From: a virus
Virus record (IMG/VR): IMGVR_UViG_3300030002_000109
Span: 1 to 24,033 of that record
Direction: 5' to 3' (one strand)
DNA length: 24,033 nucleotides
Shown here: positions 7,349 to 14,700 of the stretch, in pieces
How the letters are laid out: every line of letters begins with the position of its first letter
Position numbering within the stretch: the first letter of the stretch is position 1
Translations under genes and position numbers: made by a program
The notes under the pieces: model-generated
What the model was told of the DNA's origin: nothing
The model's input: the letters and a program-made list of their open reading frames with translations, nothing else
Databases searched by the model: none

Positions 7349-7947
7349 AATCGATTGATCAACCAAAGTATCAAACTAAAAAGTCATTGGCTGAGCAAGA
7401 ACATGGACTTATTTTGGCTCATATTCTGGATCCGGACGAATCACCGCTTCCGGAAGAATGCAAGGATAAATTCAACCGTGTTATTTCTGCTGCTAAAATG
7501 CTGGATAGTTATCATCCAAGCAATGTTATTCCACGGTTACTTGCAAAGTATAATATAAATTTGAGCACGGCTAAAAAGGATATACAGCTCGCTCAGGAAC
7601 TTTTCAAGTCAAAACATACATTCGACTGGGATTACTGGCAACAATGGCAAATAAAGGATTTGGTTGATACAATCCACACTTGTAAATTGCTTGGAAAACA
7701 TAAGGAACGTATTGCAGCTCAAAAAGTGCTTCGTGAAGTTATTGGCGAAAAAACTGTTGGAGCGGAAGATCCTAAACGTATGGAGAAATCGACATTCAAT
7801 ATACAATTGAATGATAATAAAACGATTGTAAATCTAGATCTTAGTCAACTTAAAGGACTTACTCCAGCCGATATACATGTAATTGTAAGTGCTATAATTG
7901 CACCAAATGAAACAGATGATCAAGTTATAGAAATTTTAAACACATAA
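7345..7947 (+). CDS. putative terminase small subunit
   Basis: The protein has 200 residues. The start forms an ATGA overlap with the glycosyltransferase-like gene. A likely helix-turn-helix is SNVIPRLLAKYNINLSTAKK (about 59-78), followed by a long helical middle and a C-terminal segment FNIQLNDNKTIVNLDLSQLKGL that could mediate oligomerisation or contact with the large subunit. The assignment rests on this pattern and on the position one small gene upstream of the large terminase. It would bind the packaging site and load the large subunit. I recognise no diagnostic motif. Confidence 0.55.
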   Translation: MKSIDQPKYQTKKSLAEQEHGLILAHILDPDESPLPEECKDKFNRVISAAKMLDSYHPSNVIPRLLAKYNINLSTAKKDIQLAQELFKSKHTFDWDYWQQWQIKDLVDTIHTCKLLGKHKERIAAQKVLREVIGEKTVGAEDPKRMEKSTFNIQLNDNKTIVNLDLSQLKGLTPADIHVIVSAIIAPNETDDQVIEILNT

Positions 7948-7950
7948 ATT

Positions 7951-8082
7951 ATGGTAACAGAAAAACAAGTAACTAGAATTGTAAAATTCGCTTTTTTATT
8001 AGCTCCTATTGGTTTTGTAATGTCTTTTATATGGATATTTAAAGGAATTGTTTGGTTGATTACTCATGTTCACATTGGATAA
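7951..8082 (+). CDS. 43-residue single-pass membrane protein between the terminase genes
   Basis: ATG at 7951 and TAA at 8080-8082. The sequence begins MVTEKQVTRIVKF and then has a hydrophobic stretch (about 13-40) with aromatic residues. It starts 3 bases after the small-terminase stop, and its own stop shares a base with the large-terminase ATG (TAATG), so it looks translationally coupled rather than accidental. No family is recognised. A membrane effect, a holin-like role or simply a coupling peptide are all possible. Confidence 0.5.
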   Translation: MVTEKQVTRIVKFAFLLAPIGFVMSFIWIFKGIVWLITHVHIG

Positions 8083-9809
8083 TGGAAAATTACTACGAGG
8101 AAGATATTTCGCTAAATTCATTTCAGATTACCGCTCAGCTTTTTAAAGCTAAGATAAAATATATGATTGCCGGTCGTGCAACCGGTAAATCATTTATAAA
8201 TGGTGCTGAAGTAGATGAGAATATTCGTCTCATGCCTCGTGGAATCACAACTATTACTCAGGACACATTAGGTCAGGCATTGACCAAAACACTTCCGTCC
8301 ACATTCAAATATCTTGAGATGCTTGGTTACAAGAAGTATGATCCTAAAACAAAATCAGGTGATTACGTTGTTTGTTGCAAGCCTCCTGATCATTTTTATA
8401 CTCCGTATGAAAAAGTAATGAGCTACGAGCACATGATTACGTGTAGCAACGGTCATGCGCTTTATTTGCTTTCTCAAAAGGCTGGCGCTCGTGGTCCTAA
8501 TGCTGACTATAATATCACCGATGAGGCTTTGACCATTGACAAAGTAAAGTTTGACCAGGAAGCGGCAGCTACTAATCGTGGGAATGAAGAGATTTGGGGC
8601 TTTAAGCGGAAAGATGGCAAGCCAAAGCTTGATAAACATCACGGTTCAACGTTTACTTCTTCCATGGGCTATCTTCCGGAACACAAATGGATGACTAATC
8701 CGGCTCAATATTATGAAGATGAAGCTGGGATTCGTATATTTGAAATTTGGAATAAAATCGTAAATATCCAACTGCAGCTAATAAAGGCTAAAGTTGCCAA
8801 CGATGAAAAATTAGCCGTTGAATTATGGCATGAAACTGTACGTTTGCGCAAGCAAATGACCCCATTTGTGAGTAAGGATGGCGTTTTATTCATGTTATCA
8901 AATGCATTTGACAATATTCATAATATCGGGTTCTCTTACATCCTGAAAATGTACCAGGTCATGGACATGGTCACATTTATGATTGAGATCCTGAATTACT
9001 ACATTGACAAAGTAACCGATTGTTACTATGCTATTGACGAACGACATGTTTACTACAAAGCAGATAATGACGACTATATCCGTGGATTAGCTGATAATAA
9101 CAACTTTGATTGGAGCGAGCTGCAGAAACGACACTCATTGTATGATGCTGATTGTGATCAAAACAAACCTATCGAAATTACTCCGGATTGGGGCTCATCA
9201 AAGATTTCTCTCATAGAAGTTGCTCAGGAGCGCAACTTTGATTTTGTTACAGGACTTATTCAACGTACAGATAACAATATCAATGAGTTCTTTGTAAAGC
9301 CGGATGATAATCCTGATACAATGATCAACACATTGATGGATGAGTTCTGTCATTACTATCGCTTTCATAAGAAAAAGATTGTTGTATATACTATTGATAC
9401 TTATGGAGATATTAGATTAGCTAACTCCAAGAAGACATACAATCAACATGCTATATCAAGGCTTGAGCGTAATGGTTGGAAGGTAGAAACACGTAAGCAT
9501 CCGGGCAAAGAGCCTCCACACAATGATAAGTATCTACTTTGGCGTTATCTATTGCATGAGACAGATCCATCACTCCCAAAGAAGCGATTCAATGGAGCGA
9601 AGTGTAAGTATACGCTCATATCCATGAATAACACATCAGTTATATCGAAGCCTAACGGAACATTTGAAAAGAATAAAAAGAGTGAAGCACAAACCTCCGT
9701 GCTTCCAGAAGAAGCAACACACTTCGGTGATGCTGTCGATAAGAGGATATGGACTAAGTATGGTAAAAACCTCAAGAAAGGATCTACATTCGTAGACCCA
9801 CGCATATAG
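8082..9809 (+). CDS. terL: terminase large subunit
   Basis: This 575-residue protein is the motor ATPase and nuclease that packages DNA into the prohead. Walker A is GRATGKS (31-37) and Walker B is ADYNITDEA (141-149, Asp147/Glu148). The C-terminal RNase H-like nuclease has ITPDWGSS (Asp369), VVYTIDTYGD (Asp439) and FGDAVDKRIW (Asp550, Asp553) as likely metal ligands. The start at 8082 (MENYYEEDISL) overlaps the stop of the small membrane gene. An upstream in-frame TTG at 8052 would lie inside that gene. It is the last gene of the packaging operon and is followed by palindrome-rich DNA. Confidence 0.9.
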   Translation: MENYYEEDISLNSFQITAQLFKAKIKYMIAGRATGKSFINGAEVDENIRLMPRGITTITQDTLGQALTKTLPSTFKYLEMLGYKKYDPKTKSGDYVVCCKPPDHFYTPYEKVMSYEHMITCSNGHALYLLSQKAGARGPNADYNITDEALTIDKVKFDQEAAATNRGNEEIWGFKRKDGKPKLDKHHGSTFTSSMGYLPEHKWMTNPAQYYEDEAGIRIFEIWNKIVNIQLQLIKAKVANDEKLAVELWHETVRLRKQMTPFVSKDGVLFMLSNAFDNIHNIGFSYILKMYQVMDMVTFMIEILNYYIDKVTDCYYAIDERHVYYKADNDDYIRGLADNNNFDWSELQKRHSLYDADCDQNKPIEITPDWGSSKISLIEVAQERNFDFVTGLIQRTDNNINEFFVKPDDNPDTMINTLMDEFCHYYRFHKKKIVVYTIDTYGDIRLANSKKTYNQHAISRLERNGWKVETRKHPGKEPPHNDKYLLWRYLLHETDPSLPKKRFNGAKCKYTLISMNNTSVISKPNGTFEKNKKSEAQTSVLPEEATHFGDAVDKRIWTKYGKNLKKGSTFVDPRI

Positions 9810-9936
9810 TAATCGCACAACCAAATCATTTCGATGTGCTCAAGCACAGTCATTACACATTCACTATCCCTCGGATCCGGGGATAGTGAAAGAGTAATGT
9901 GCGATTATCATTCATCATTCGTGCGCTCATGATGAA
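9810..9936. repeat. nested inverted repeats after terL
   Basis: An outer pair, TAATCGCACA (9810-9819) and TGTGCGATTA (9898-9907), is perfect. An inner 20-base pair lies at 9851-9870 and 9880-9899 with two mismatches around a CGGATCCG centre. The two structures overlap by two bases, so they may be alternatives. A further perfect 8-bp hairpin pairs TTCATCAT (9911-9918) with ATGATGAA (9929-9936). There is no T-run after the large stem. It may terminate the packaging operon or mark a junction where the cargo cassette entered. Confidence 0.65.
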
Positions 9937-9938
9937 GA

Positions 9939-10011
9939 ATATATGAATAAGGACTGCTTTCGTGTATAGGACTGCTTTTAATTGTTAATAGGCGGTGTTG
10001 TATTCATATAT
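9939..10011. repeat. 11-bp inverted repeat enclosing an 11-bp direct repeat
   Basis: ATATATGAATA (9939-9949) and TATTCATATAT (10001-10011) are perfect inverted copies. Between them AGGACTGCTTT occurs twice, at 9950-9960 and 9968-9978, an 18-base period. No gene is seen here. From 10012 to about 10330 I see only AT-rich non-coding sequence. Confidence 0.55.
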
Positions 10012-10358
10012 CCTGTTAAAAAGTGCGGTTTTGAGTGCCTTTTCGATAGGGCAGGGTGTGCTTTGTTGTCAAAGTTTGCAACATAGTTGCAGGGATTTGG
10101 AGAGTTTAAGACGTTGAATGTTAAATAAATAGTAATTTATTAAGGTTTTTTAGTGTTTAGAAAAATATAGCGATTGCATAGATTCTGTTTTTTGAATAAT
10201 AAATGAATTTTCGACTTCGCACAACAAAAAATAATTTGATTTAAACAGCTTCGGTAATTTTATTATTTATGTACAAATTATTGTTAGTAATGTTGATAAA
10301 GAGTATTTAATATATTGATATACAGTATTATAATGTGTTTTATGTTGATATTTTTTTG

Positions 10359-10366
10359 TATCTTTG
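10359..10366 (+). promoter_or_regulatory. host-type -7 box of cargo cassette
   Basis: TATCTTTG matches the Bacteroidota TAnnTTTG consensus. The -33 region has no good TTG at the usual spacing (TGTG at about 10334-10337). There is no GTCC element, so this promoter differs from the phage late type. Predicted start is near 10370. Confidence 0.65.
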
Positions 10367-10369
10367 TAT

Positions 10370-10400
10370 TGTCAAAAGGTAGTCGAGCCACCTAATGACA
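10370..10400 (+). promoter_or_regulatory. 5'-terminal leader hairpin
   Basis: TGTCA (10370-10374) pairs with TGACA (10396-10400), and AGGT (10377-10380) pairs with ACCT (10390-10393), separated by a symmetric AA/AA internal loop. It would form at the very 5' end of the predicted transcript, where it could stabilise the message. Confidence 0.5.
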
Positions 10401-10439
10401 TAAATAAACTATTTTATTAACAACAAAAATTTCAAATTT

Positions 10440-10790
10440 ATGAAAGCAGAAAAAAATGTTAGTATCACTAACACCGAAGCGGACGAACTGACCGCAAAAT
10501 TAGAAGTACAACTTCAAGAAATTACCCACAAAAAAAGGTTGGCTGATAATAGGTCAATTTTCCTACAGAAAAAAAGCTCTCTAGACGAGTTTAAACAATT
10601 AATTGAAACGGAAATGTCATCGGGGAACTTTGAATCAACAAAGTTTAAACTTTCTTTTTCGACAGGAACGTACAGAGATGACGAAAAATTCACGATATCT
10701 AATACCGACCTGGTATTGTTTTTTGTGGATGGATTGACAAGCAAAATTGATGAACAGATTACGAAGCTTGAAACCGAACTAATCGGATAA
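10440..10790 (+). CDS. hypothetical coiled-coil protein
   Basis: The protein has 116 residues. The N-terminal half (about 13-60) is a charged helical stretch with a coiled-coil look (DELTAKLEVQLQEITHKK). A beta-like middle follows (FKLSFSTGTYRDDEKFTI), then a C-terminal helix ending KIDEQITKLETELIG. I recognise no named family. It is the first gene after a host-type promoter and 5' hairpin and is followed by a 12-bp hairpin, so it may be transcribed separately from the phage late genes. This suggests expression in a lysogen. Confidence 0.7.
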   Translation: MKAEKNVSITNTEADELTAKLEVQLQEITHKKRLADNRSIFLQKKSSLDEFKQLIETEMSSGNFESTKFKLSFSTGTYRDDEKFTISNTDLVLFFVDGLTSKIDEQITKLETELIG

Positions 10791-10796
10791 AAAAAA

Positions 10797-10833
10797 GAAT
10801 GTGTGGGATAAGTTTCGAGCCTCCCACACATTC
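10797..10833. terminator. 12-bp perfect hairpin, best as a minus-strand terminator
   Basis: GAATGTGTGGGA (10797-10808) pairs perfectly with TCCCACACATTC (10822-10833). Eight A's precede it (10789-10796), giving a T-tract on the minus strand. On the + strand the tail is only AAACCATTTT. It may be bidirectional, limiting flow between neighbouring genes. Confidence 0.65.
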
Positions 10834-10881
10834 AAACCATTTTACTAATTAAAATTTTCATTTTAAAAGCACTGCAAATTT

Positions 10882-11286
10882 ATGGAAACTACATCAAATA
10901 CGCAAACAAAACCAAAGCTTTACATTAAACGGAAACCAACCGAAAAGCAATTGGAAGCCATCAGGGCAAAACGTGACGAACTGAAATTGTTATCAATAGG
11001 AATTAAAGCACTTGTAAAAGAGGGTAAATACAATACGATTAACGAGGGATTAATTGAACTATATGCCGAAGCTGGGTACACGAATTTAAAAACCCTACAC
11101 CAATGGAATGAAATTAATATGAGCGTAAAGAAAGGCGAACACGCATTGTTATTGTGGGGAAGCCCGAAGAAAGAGGATAAGAAAGAAGAAACAACCGTTT
11201 CGGAAGATGGAGAAAAGAAAGAAACGTTTTACCCGCTTTGTTTTGTGTTCTCAGAAAATCAGGTACAACCAATGGTAGCAAGGTAA
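10882..11286 (+). CDS. small ArdC N-terminal-like protein
   Basis: The protein has 134 residues. Residues about 66-97 (YTNLKTLHQWNEI, SVKKGEHALLLWGSPKK) match the core of the ArdC N-terminal domain: a 'Trp, then KKGE.A..LW.P' arrangement that binds single-stranded DNA in antirestriction and primase-associated proteins. FYPLCFVFSENQVQP (116-130) fits the last strand. The metallopeptidase domain of full-length ArdC is absent. A charged Lys/Glu insertion (96-115) and a basic N-terminus are present. The stop overlaps the SymE-like start (TAATG). A DNA-binding or anti-defence role is inferred, with moderate confidence in the fold. Confidence 0.65.
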   Translation: METTSNTQTKPKLYIKRKPTEKQLEAIRAKRDELKLLSIGIKALVKEGKYNTINEGLIELYAEAGYTNLKTLHQWNEINMSVKKGEHALLLWGSPKKEDKKEETTVSEDGEKKETFYPLCFVFSENQVQPMVAR

Positions 11287-11525
11287 TGGAAAAGTTGTTA
11301 ACAGTGTGTAGAGCCACACAGGGGAATAAATATACATCTGCTATCAACATAAAAGGAGAGTATTTGAAAAAGTTTGGTTTTGAGTTGGGCGATTTTGTTA
11401 AGGTAGAAATCTGCAAACATAAAATTGTCATACAAAAAAATGTTAATACCGAGCTTTTAAATGCTATGGGAGCAAAGAACCCAGCACTTTTGACTATGAT
11501 AGAAAATTTAGGAATGACAGTATAA
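11286..11525 (+). CDS. SymE/AbrB-like small protein
   Basis: The protein has 79 residues. SAINIKGEYLKKFGFELGDFVKVEICKHKIVIQ (18-50) has the 'L.G.WL...GF..G..V.V....I.I' pattern of the SymE group, whose fold resembles AbrB/MazE swapped-hairpin DNA-binding antitoxins. E. coli SymE is an SOS-induced, RNA-regulated toxin. A shared fold does not prove that activity here. The ATG at 11286 shares a base with the ArdC-like stop. The C-terminal helix (51-79) is outside the core motif. It could be a toxin, antitoxin or transcription regulator carried as cargo. Confidence 0.65.
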   Translation: MEKLLTVCRATQGNKYTSAINIKGEYLKKFGFELGDFVKVEICKHKIVIQKNVNTELLNAMGAKNPALLTMIENLGMTV

Positions 11526-11547
11526 ACGCATTAAACAGCAATTGAAT

Positions 11548-11580
11548 AGGCTTCACCTCTTAATAAAGGGGGTGAATCCT
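11548..11580 (+). terminator. hairpin after cargo cassette
   Basis: 11548-11560 pairs with 11568-11580 over 13 positions with one mismatch and two G-U pairs, around the loop TAATAAA. There is no strong T-tract, so it is a possible terminator of the SymE-like gene only. Confidence 0.4.
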
Positions 11581-11589
11581 TCGTGTCGA

Positions 11590-11643
11590 CTACTTTTTGT
11601 CTCTCCAAAAAGTAGCAAAAAGGCGAAAACGCCCATAAAGGGC
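11590..11643. repeat. palindromic intergenic element
   Basis: CTACTTTTT (11590-11598) pairs with AAAAAGTAG (11607-11615). GGCG AAAA CGCC (11622-11633) and GCCC ATAAA GGGC (11631-11643) follow. Sequences of this form (CTACTTTTTG..CAAAAAGTAGCAAAAA) are, from memory, dispersed widely in Bacteroidota intergenic regions. It marks host-like DNA at the right edge of the cargo cassette. Confidence 0.5.
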
Positions 11644-11674
11644 AGAGTTGAAAAAAATATTTTGTAGTGCTGTT

Positions 11675-11707
11675 AGCATCGGACTGTGAAGTTCGGTGCT
11701 TTTTTTT
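11675..11707 (+). terminator. intrinsic terminator with GTGA loop
   Basis: AGCATCGGACT (11675-11685), loop GTGA, AGTTCGGTGCT (11690-11700), T to 11707. The 11-bp stem has two G-U pairs. The T-tract abuts the GTCC of the next promoter. Confidence 0.85.
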
Positions 11708-11742
11708 GTCCTTTTCCTAGCCTGTATTCCTTTTTAATTTTG
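11708..11742 (+). promoter_or_regulatory. late-type phage promoter, copy 3
   Basis: GTCCTTTTCC starts at 11708 and TAATTTTG ends at 11742, base 35. The ATG of the next gene is 21 bases further on. Confidence 0.75.
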
Positions 11743-11762
11743 TATCGTTAAAGTTTCAATTT

Positions 11763-12827
11763 ATGGTAGAAGATCGTTTCCCTGCTTCCGGATTAAGTGC
11801 TGAATATGGTGACATTGTGATTAGCAGTGTTGCCGGTTCTGTTATTGTAGAAATATCATATTCCGGATCAGTAATTTTATATGAAAATTATACTGCAGAT
11901 GCTGATGGAAAAATTTACATCAAGGAAATTGGAGAATTAGCATTAAGTCTTGTTGAGTCAACCGATTTTATGACAGCTAATGGTTATTCAGGAATTGGAA
12001 CTATTCAATTATCAATCTCAATTATTGGAGCAACAACCATTACGAAAACTGTAACATTTTACATTTCGAAGATTGATTTTAGAAGTACTCTAGATGTAGC
12101 ATTGCTTTCAAAAATTCCATTGTCAAGATCGACAATTAAAATAACTGGTCCAGGACGTACTGAGTGTGTTTCATTTTACGGAAATTCAACAGTAAAAGCT
12201 TATGTTGTAAAAAAGGGCACAGAACAGGATGTATCGGTTAGTTTTGATATTGTAAGTTATTCATTGGCCAATAAAATTTATAATACTAATGTTTCTCCGG
12301 AAATAATTGCTGCTCTGGCTGTATGTGAAGTTTCAGATTTGATTTATTATAACATATATACTTCTACAGATGCTATAGTTCAATTTAAGATGGATCATAA
12401 AAATTATCCTGCAAAATCTACATTTATTTTTATGAACTGTTTTGGTGCTCAGGAAACATTTACCTGTATTGCGGATAATGAAAGTTTGAAAAAGTGGAAT
12501 AGGGAATTTGGATCTACAAGTAATAATCAAATTCAGATTAGTGCTGATATGGTTGATTCTGTGAAAATTAATACAGGTAATGTGAATGCCAAATCTTTAG
12601 ATATAATAAGTGATTTGCTTCAGTCTGATCAGATTGCATTAATTGATGACTTGGGCTTTTTGCCAATTGTAATTACTGAAGAAAACTATAGTAATAATAG
12701 TCGGAGAGATCAATTGAAATCTATTGATTTTACATACCGGTTGAAGTCAAATAAACCTGTTTCAAGATATTCAGTATTCAAAAAACCAAAAGTGTTTAGT
12801 ACCGAATTCGATAATACATTCAACTAA
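11763..12827 (+). CDS. phage structural protein, likely tail/baseplate
   Basis: The 354-residue protein is beta-rich, Ser/Thr/Ile-rich and has few Cys. The first 100 residues form an Ig-like or tail-type beta domain (VIVEISYSGSVILYENY, TIQLSISIIGATTITKTVTFYI). The second half has FIFMNCFGAQETFTC (about 220-234) and a C-terminal stretch with FTYRLKSNKPV and FKKPKVFSTEFDNTFN. No signal peptide or enzyme motif is seen. It heads the operon containing the portal gene and has a late-type promoter, which supports a virion component. A distal tail or baseplate role is the best guess. Confidence 0.55.
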   Translation: MVEDRFPASGLSAEYGDIVISSVAGSVIVEISYSGSVILYENYTADADGKIYIKEIGELALSLVESTDFMTANGYSGIGTIQLSISIIGATTITKTVTFYISKIDFRSTLDVALLSKIPLSRSTIKITGPGRTECVSFYGNSTVKAYVVKKGTEQDVSVSFDIVSYSLANKIYNTNVSPEIIAALAVCEVSDLIYYNIYTSTDAIVQFKMDHKNYPAKSTFIFMNCFGAQETFTCIADNESLKKWNREFGSTSNNQIQISADMVDSVKINTGNVNAKSLDIISDLLQSDQIALIDDLGFLPIVITEENYSNNSRRDQLKSIDFTYRLKSNKPVSRYSVFKKPKVFSTEFDNTFN

Positions 12828-13114
12828 TGCATAATAGACCAATTGAAATACGGCGCAATATGGTTCTGAAGGAACTTGATATTAAATGGGATCCTTACGG
12901 AAATCGTAGGGTTTTCTCTATAAAGTTTGTGACTCTTTCCGGAAAGATACACTTTTTCCCAATGGCATGTTGCCGGGGATTACGATACGATGTGCATGAA
13001 GCTCGTCAGCGTGGAATACAGCCATGTGACGAACGCGGGAACCTTATAGATCATGTTTATCCGGTTGGCATTGATGCCATCACTCAATATAATCAAATGG
13101 AAGTAATACTTTAA
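12827..13114 (+). CDS. small hypothetical phage protein
   Basis: This 95-residue basic protein starts at a TAATG overlap with the preceding gene and ends 4 bases before the portal start. It contains IKWDPYGNRRVFSIKFVTLSGKIHFFPMACCRG, a beta-strand-rich stretch, and LIDHVYPVGIDAITQYNQMEV at the end. It is not recognised. The position between a structural gene and the portal, and its coupling to both, suggest an assembly or connector role. Confidence 0.7.
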   Translation: MHNRPIEIRRNMVLKELDIKWDPYGNRRVFSIKFVTLSGKIHFFPMACCRGLRYDVHEARQRGIQPCDERGNLIDHVYPVGIDAITQYNQMEVIL

Positions 13115-13118
13115 AACT

Positions 13119-14483
13119 ATGGATATATTATTTAACGACAAAGGAACTCCGCTTATTATGACTTCGAAGCGAGTGTTCGCTTCTACTACCGGAGCTCCTA
13201 AAGGTATTACTGCCGATGAAAAAAAGGCATTGATTCAGACGGTTGATACTAAATTGGATCAGGATTTTTTGGCGTTGACAGGAATACGCCTATTGGCTTG
13301 GAACTCAAATAATGATTTTCCGCAATGGGCTGACAAGATAATTACTTCTACCAGCGTGTTGAATTCGGGCTTAAAGTTCATTCGTAACTTCACCATTGGT
13401 CAAGGTGTGTACGCCTGTAGAGTTACCGGCTATGATGCTGACGGTAACGAAATACTTGAAGCATATCCGGATCCAATTCCACAACAGATTGTTTCATCTC
13501 CTACAACCAGGCGTTATTTTGAATTAGCCGGTCGTGATTATTTTAAATTCGGATGCTCAGGCGTTCAGCTAGTACCTAATGCTGACGGGTCTCAAATTGT
13601 AGGTCTGAACGTACTCAATGCTTATTATCTTCGCCTGAGTGAGCGTGATGCCAATGGGTTGGAAAAATGTGTCGTTTCCGGAAAATTCCCGGATAATCCT
13701 GGTACTGGTGATTTCACCGTATACGATGTGTTATTGGATTACGATCCAATCCTTGACATGGACATTCGCCGTGCGGAAGGTAAAGGCAAAGAAAGTGCAA
13801 TATTCATGATTCGCGATAGCTGGAGTAATCGCGACACCTATTCAGAACCTATATGGCTATCAGCTTATTTGGCCGGATGGATTGATATTGCAAAGTCAGT
13901 ACCGAAATATCTAAATAAAGCCTATAAAAATCAGGTAACTAATAAATTACATATTCAAATACCATACTCTTTTTGGGATAAGAAATTTCCTGAATCTGAA
14001 TTTGAGGAAAAGGCAGATAGAGAAGCTGCTATTGGCATGTATATGGATGATATTGAAACTAATTTATTAGGCGCTGAGAATGCCGAAAAACCATTATTCA
14101 CTCATTATTCTACCAGCGATACTAATGGTAAGATTGAAGATGGTTGGATAATTACAAGGGTTGATGGTGCCGGTAAAGATGCTGACAAACTTGTTACCAG
14201 TGCAGCTGCTAATTCAGAGATCCTTTTTGCTTTAATGATTAACCCGAACGTACTTGGTGCCGGGATGCCTGGTGGTACTTATGCCGGTAATCAGGGAGGT
14301 AGCAATATCCGTGAAGCCTTTTTAGTAAATATTGCCAACGCGTGGGTAGATCGTCAGAACTTTTTGGATCCGCTTGAAATTCGCCTACGATATAACGGTT
14401 ATACCGATGTTGTACTACGCTACCGCAATACCATACTTACCACGCTCGACAAGGGTAGTGGTACTCAGAAGAATTTAGCTTGA
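13119..14483 (+). CDS. portal protein
   Basis: The protein has 454 residues. The portal forms the dodecameric ring at the head vertex through which DNA is packaged and ejected. The most telling segment is NPNVLGAGMPGGTYAGNQGGSNIREAF (starting at residue 375), the Gly-rich 'GGS..RE' loop after a helical segment that is typical of portals. An N-terminal 'WADKIITSTSVLNSGLKFIRNF' (about 71-92) and a helical wing with WLSAYLAGWIDIAKSVPKYLNKAYKNQ (about 248-274) also fit. It lies downstream of terL and the capsid genes rather than between them, an uncommon order. A terminator follows 38 bases after its stop. Confidence 0.78.
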   Translation: MDILFNDKGTPLIMTSKRVFASTTGAPKGITADEKKALIQTVDTKLDQDFLALTGIRLLAWNSNNDFPQWADKIITSTSVLNSGLKFIRNFTIGQGVYACRVTGYDADGNEILEAYPDPIPQQIVSSPTTRRYFELAGRDYFKFGCSGVQLVPNADGSQIVGLNVLNAYYLRLSERDANGLEKCVVSGKFPDNPGTGDFTVYDVLLDYDPILDMDIRRAEGKGKESAIFMIRDSWSNRDTYSEPIWLSAYLAGWIDIAKSVPKYLNKAYKNQVTNKLHIQIPYSFWDKKFPESEFEEKADREAAIGMYMDDIETNLLGAENAEKPLFTHYSTSDTNGKIEDGWIITRVDGAGKDADKLVTSAAANSEILFALMINPNVLGAGMPGGTYAGNQGGSNIREAFLVNIANAWVDRQNFLDPLEIRLRYNGYTDVVLRYRNTILTTLDKGSGTQKNLA

Positions 14484-14520
14484 TTTTTTTTCATTTTGTA
14501 TTAGATTTACTCATAGACCA

Positions 14521-14559
14521 GGTACCGCTCAACTGTGAAGTTCAGTGGTATCGTTTTTT
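14521..14559 (+). terminator. intrinsic terminator with GTGA loop after portal
   Basis: The left arm (14521-14534) and right arm (14539-14552) enclose a GTGA loop, with one mismatch and two G-U pairs. CG and six T's (14554-14559) follow. Confidence 0.75.
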
Positions 14560-14571
14560 AAATAAATTACT

Positions 14572-14579
14572 TATCTTTG
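14572..14579 (+). promoter_or_regulatory. host-type -7 box giving a near-leaderless transcript
   Basis: TATCTTTG (TAnnTTTG) ends only 5 bases before the ATG at 14584. The usual start point would fall on, or one base before, that ATG. There is no GTCC element 35 bases upstream. Confidence 0.6.
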
Positions 14580-14583
14580 CGCT

Positions 14584-14700
14584 ATGCTTACCGAAAATCA
14601 AAAACAACGATTTATTTACCAACCACTAGCCGGGATTGCTATTCTGGCTATAGTTGCTATTATATATTTAGTATCAACATTTTTAAAATCTATTTTATGA
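14584..14700 (+). CDS. 38-residue single-pass membrane protein
   Basis: ATG at 14584 and TGA at 14698-14700. After a polar N-terminus (MLTENQKQRFIYQP) there is one clear hydrophobic helix rich in Ala/Ile (about 14-33) and a short FLKSIL end. The start sits right at the predicted transcription start. The stop overlaps the next gene as ATGA, which supports translation. Function is unknown. It may be a cargo-gene peptide made during lysogeny. Confidence 0.5.
   Translation: MLTENQKQRFIYQPLAGIAILAIVAIIYLVSTFLKSIL

Noticed and set aside
8494-8531. Further GTCC..TTTG promoter copy inside terL
   Set aside because: The element is GTCCTAATG, and the downstream TTTG ends at base 38 rather than 35 and lacks a TAnn before it. 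Another GTCC at 2250 also has no box at base 35.
9545-9853. Minus-strand open frame opposite the end of terL
   Set aside because: It overlaps the conserved nuclease part of terL and has no promoter or family-like features. It is a shadow of the coding strand.
9810-10011. Insertion sequence
   Set aside because: Inverted repeats are present, but no transposase frame lies between or beside them.
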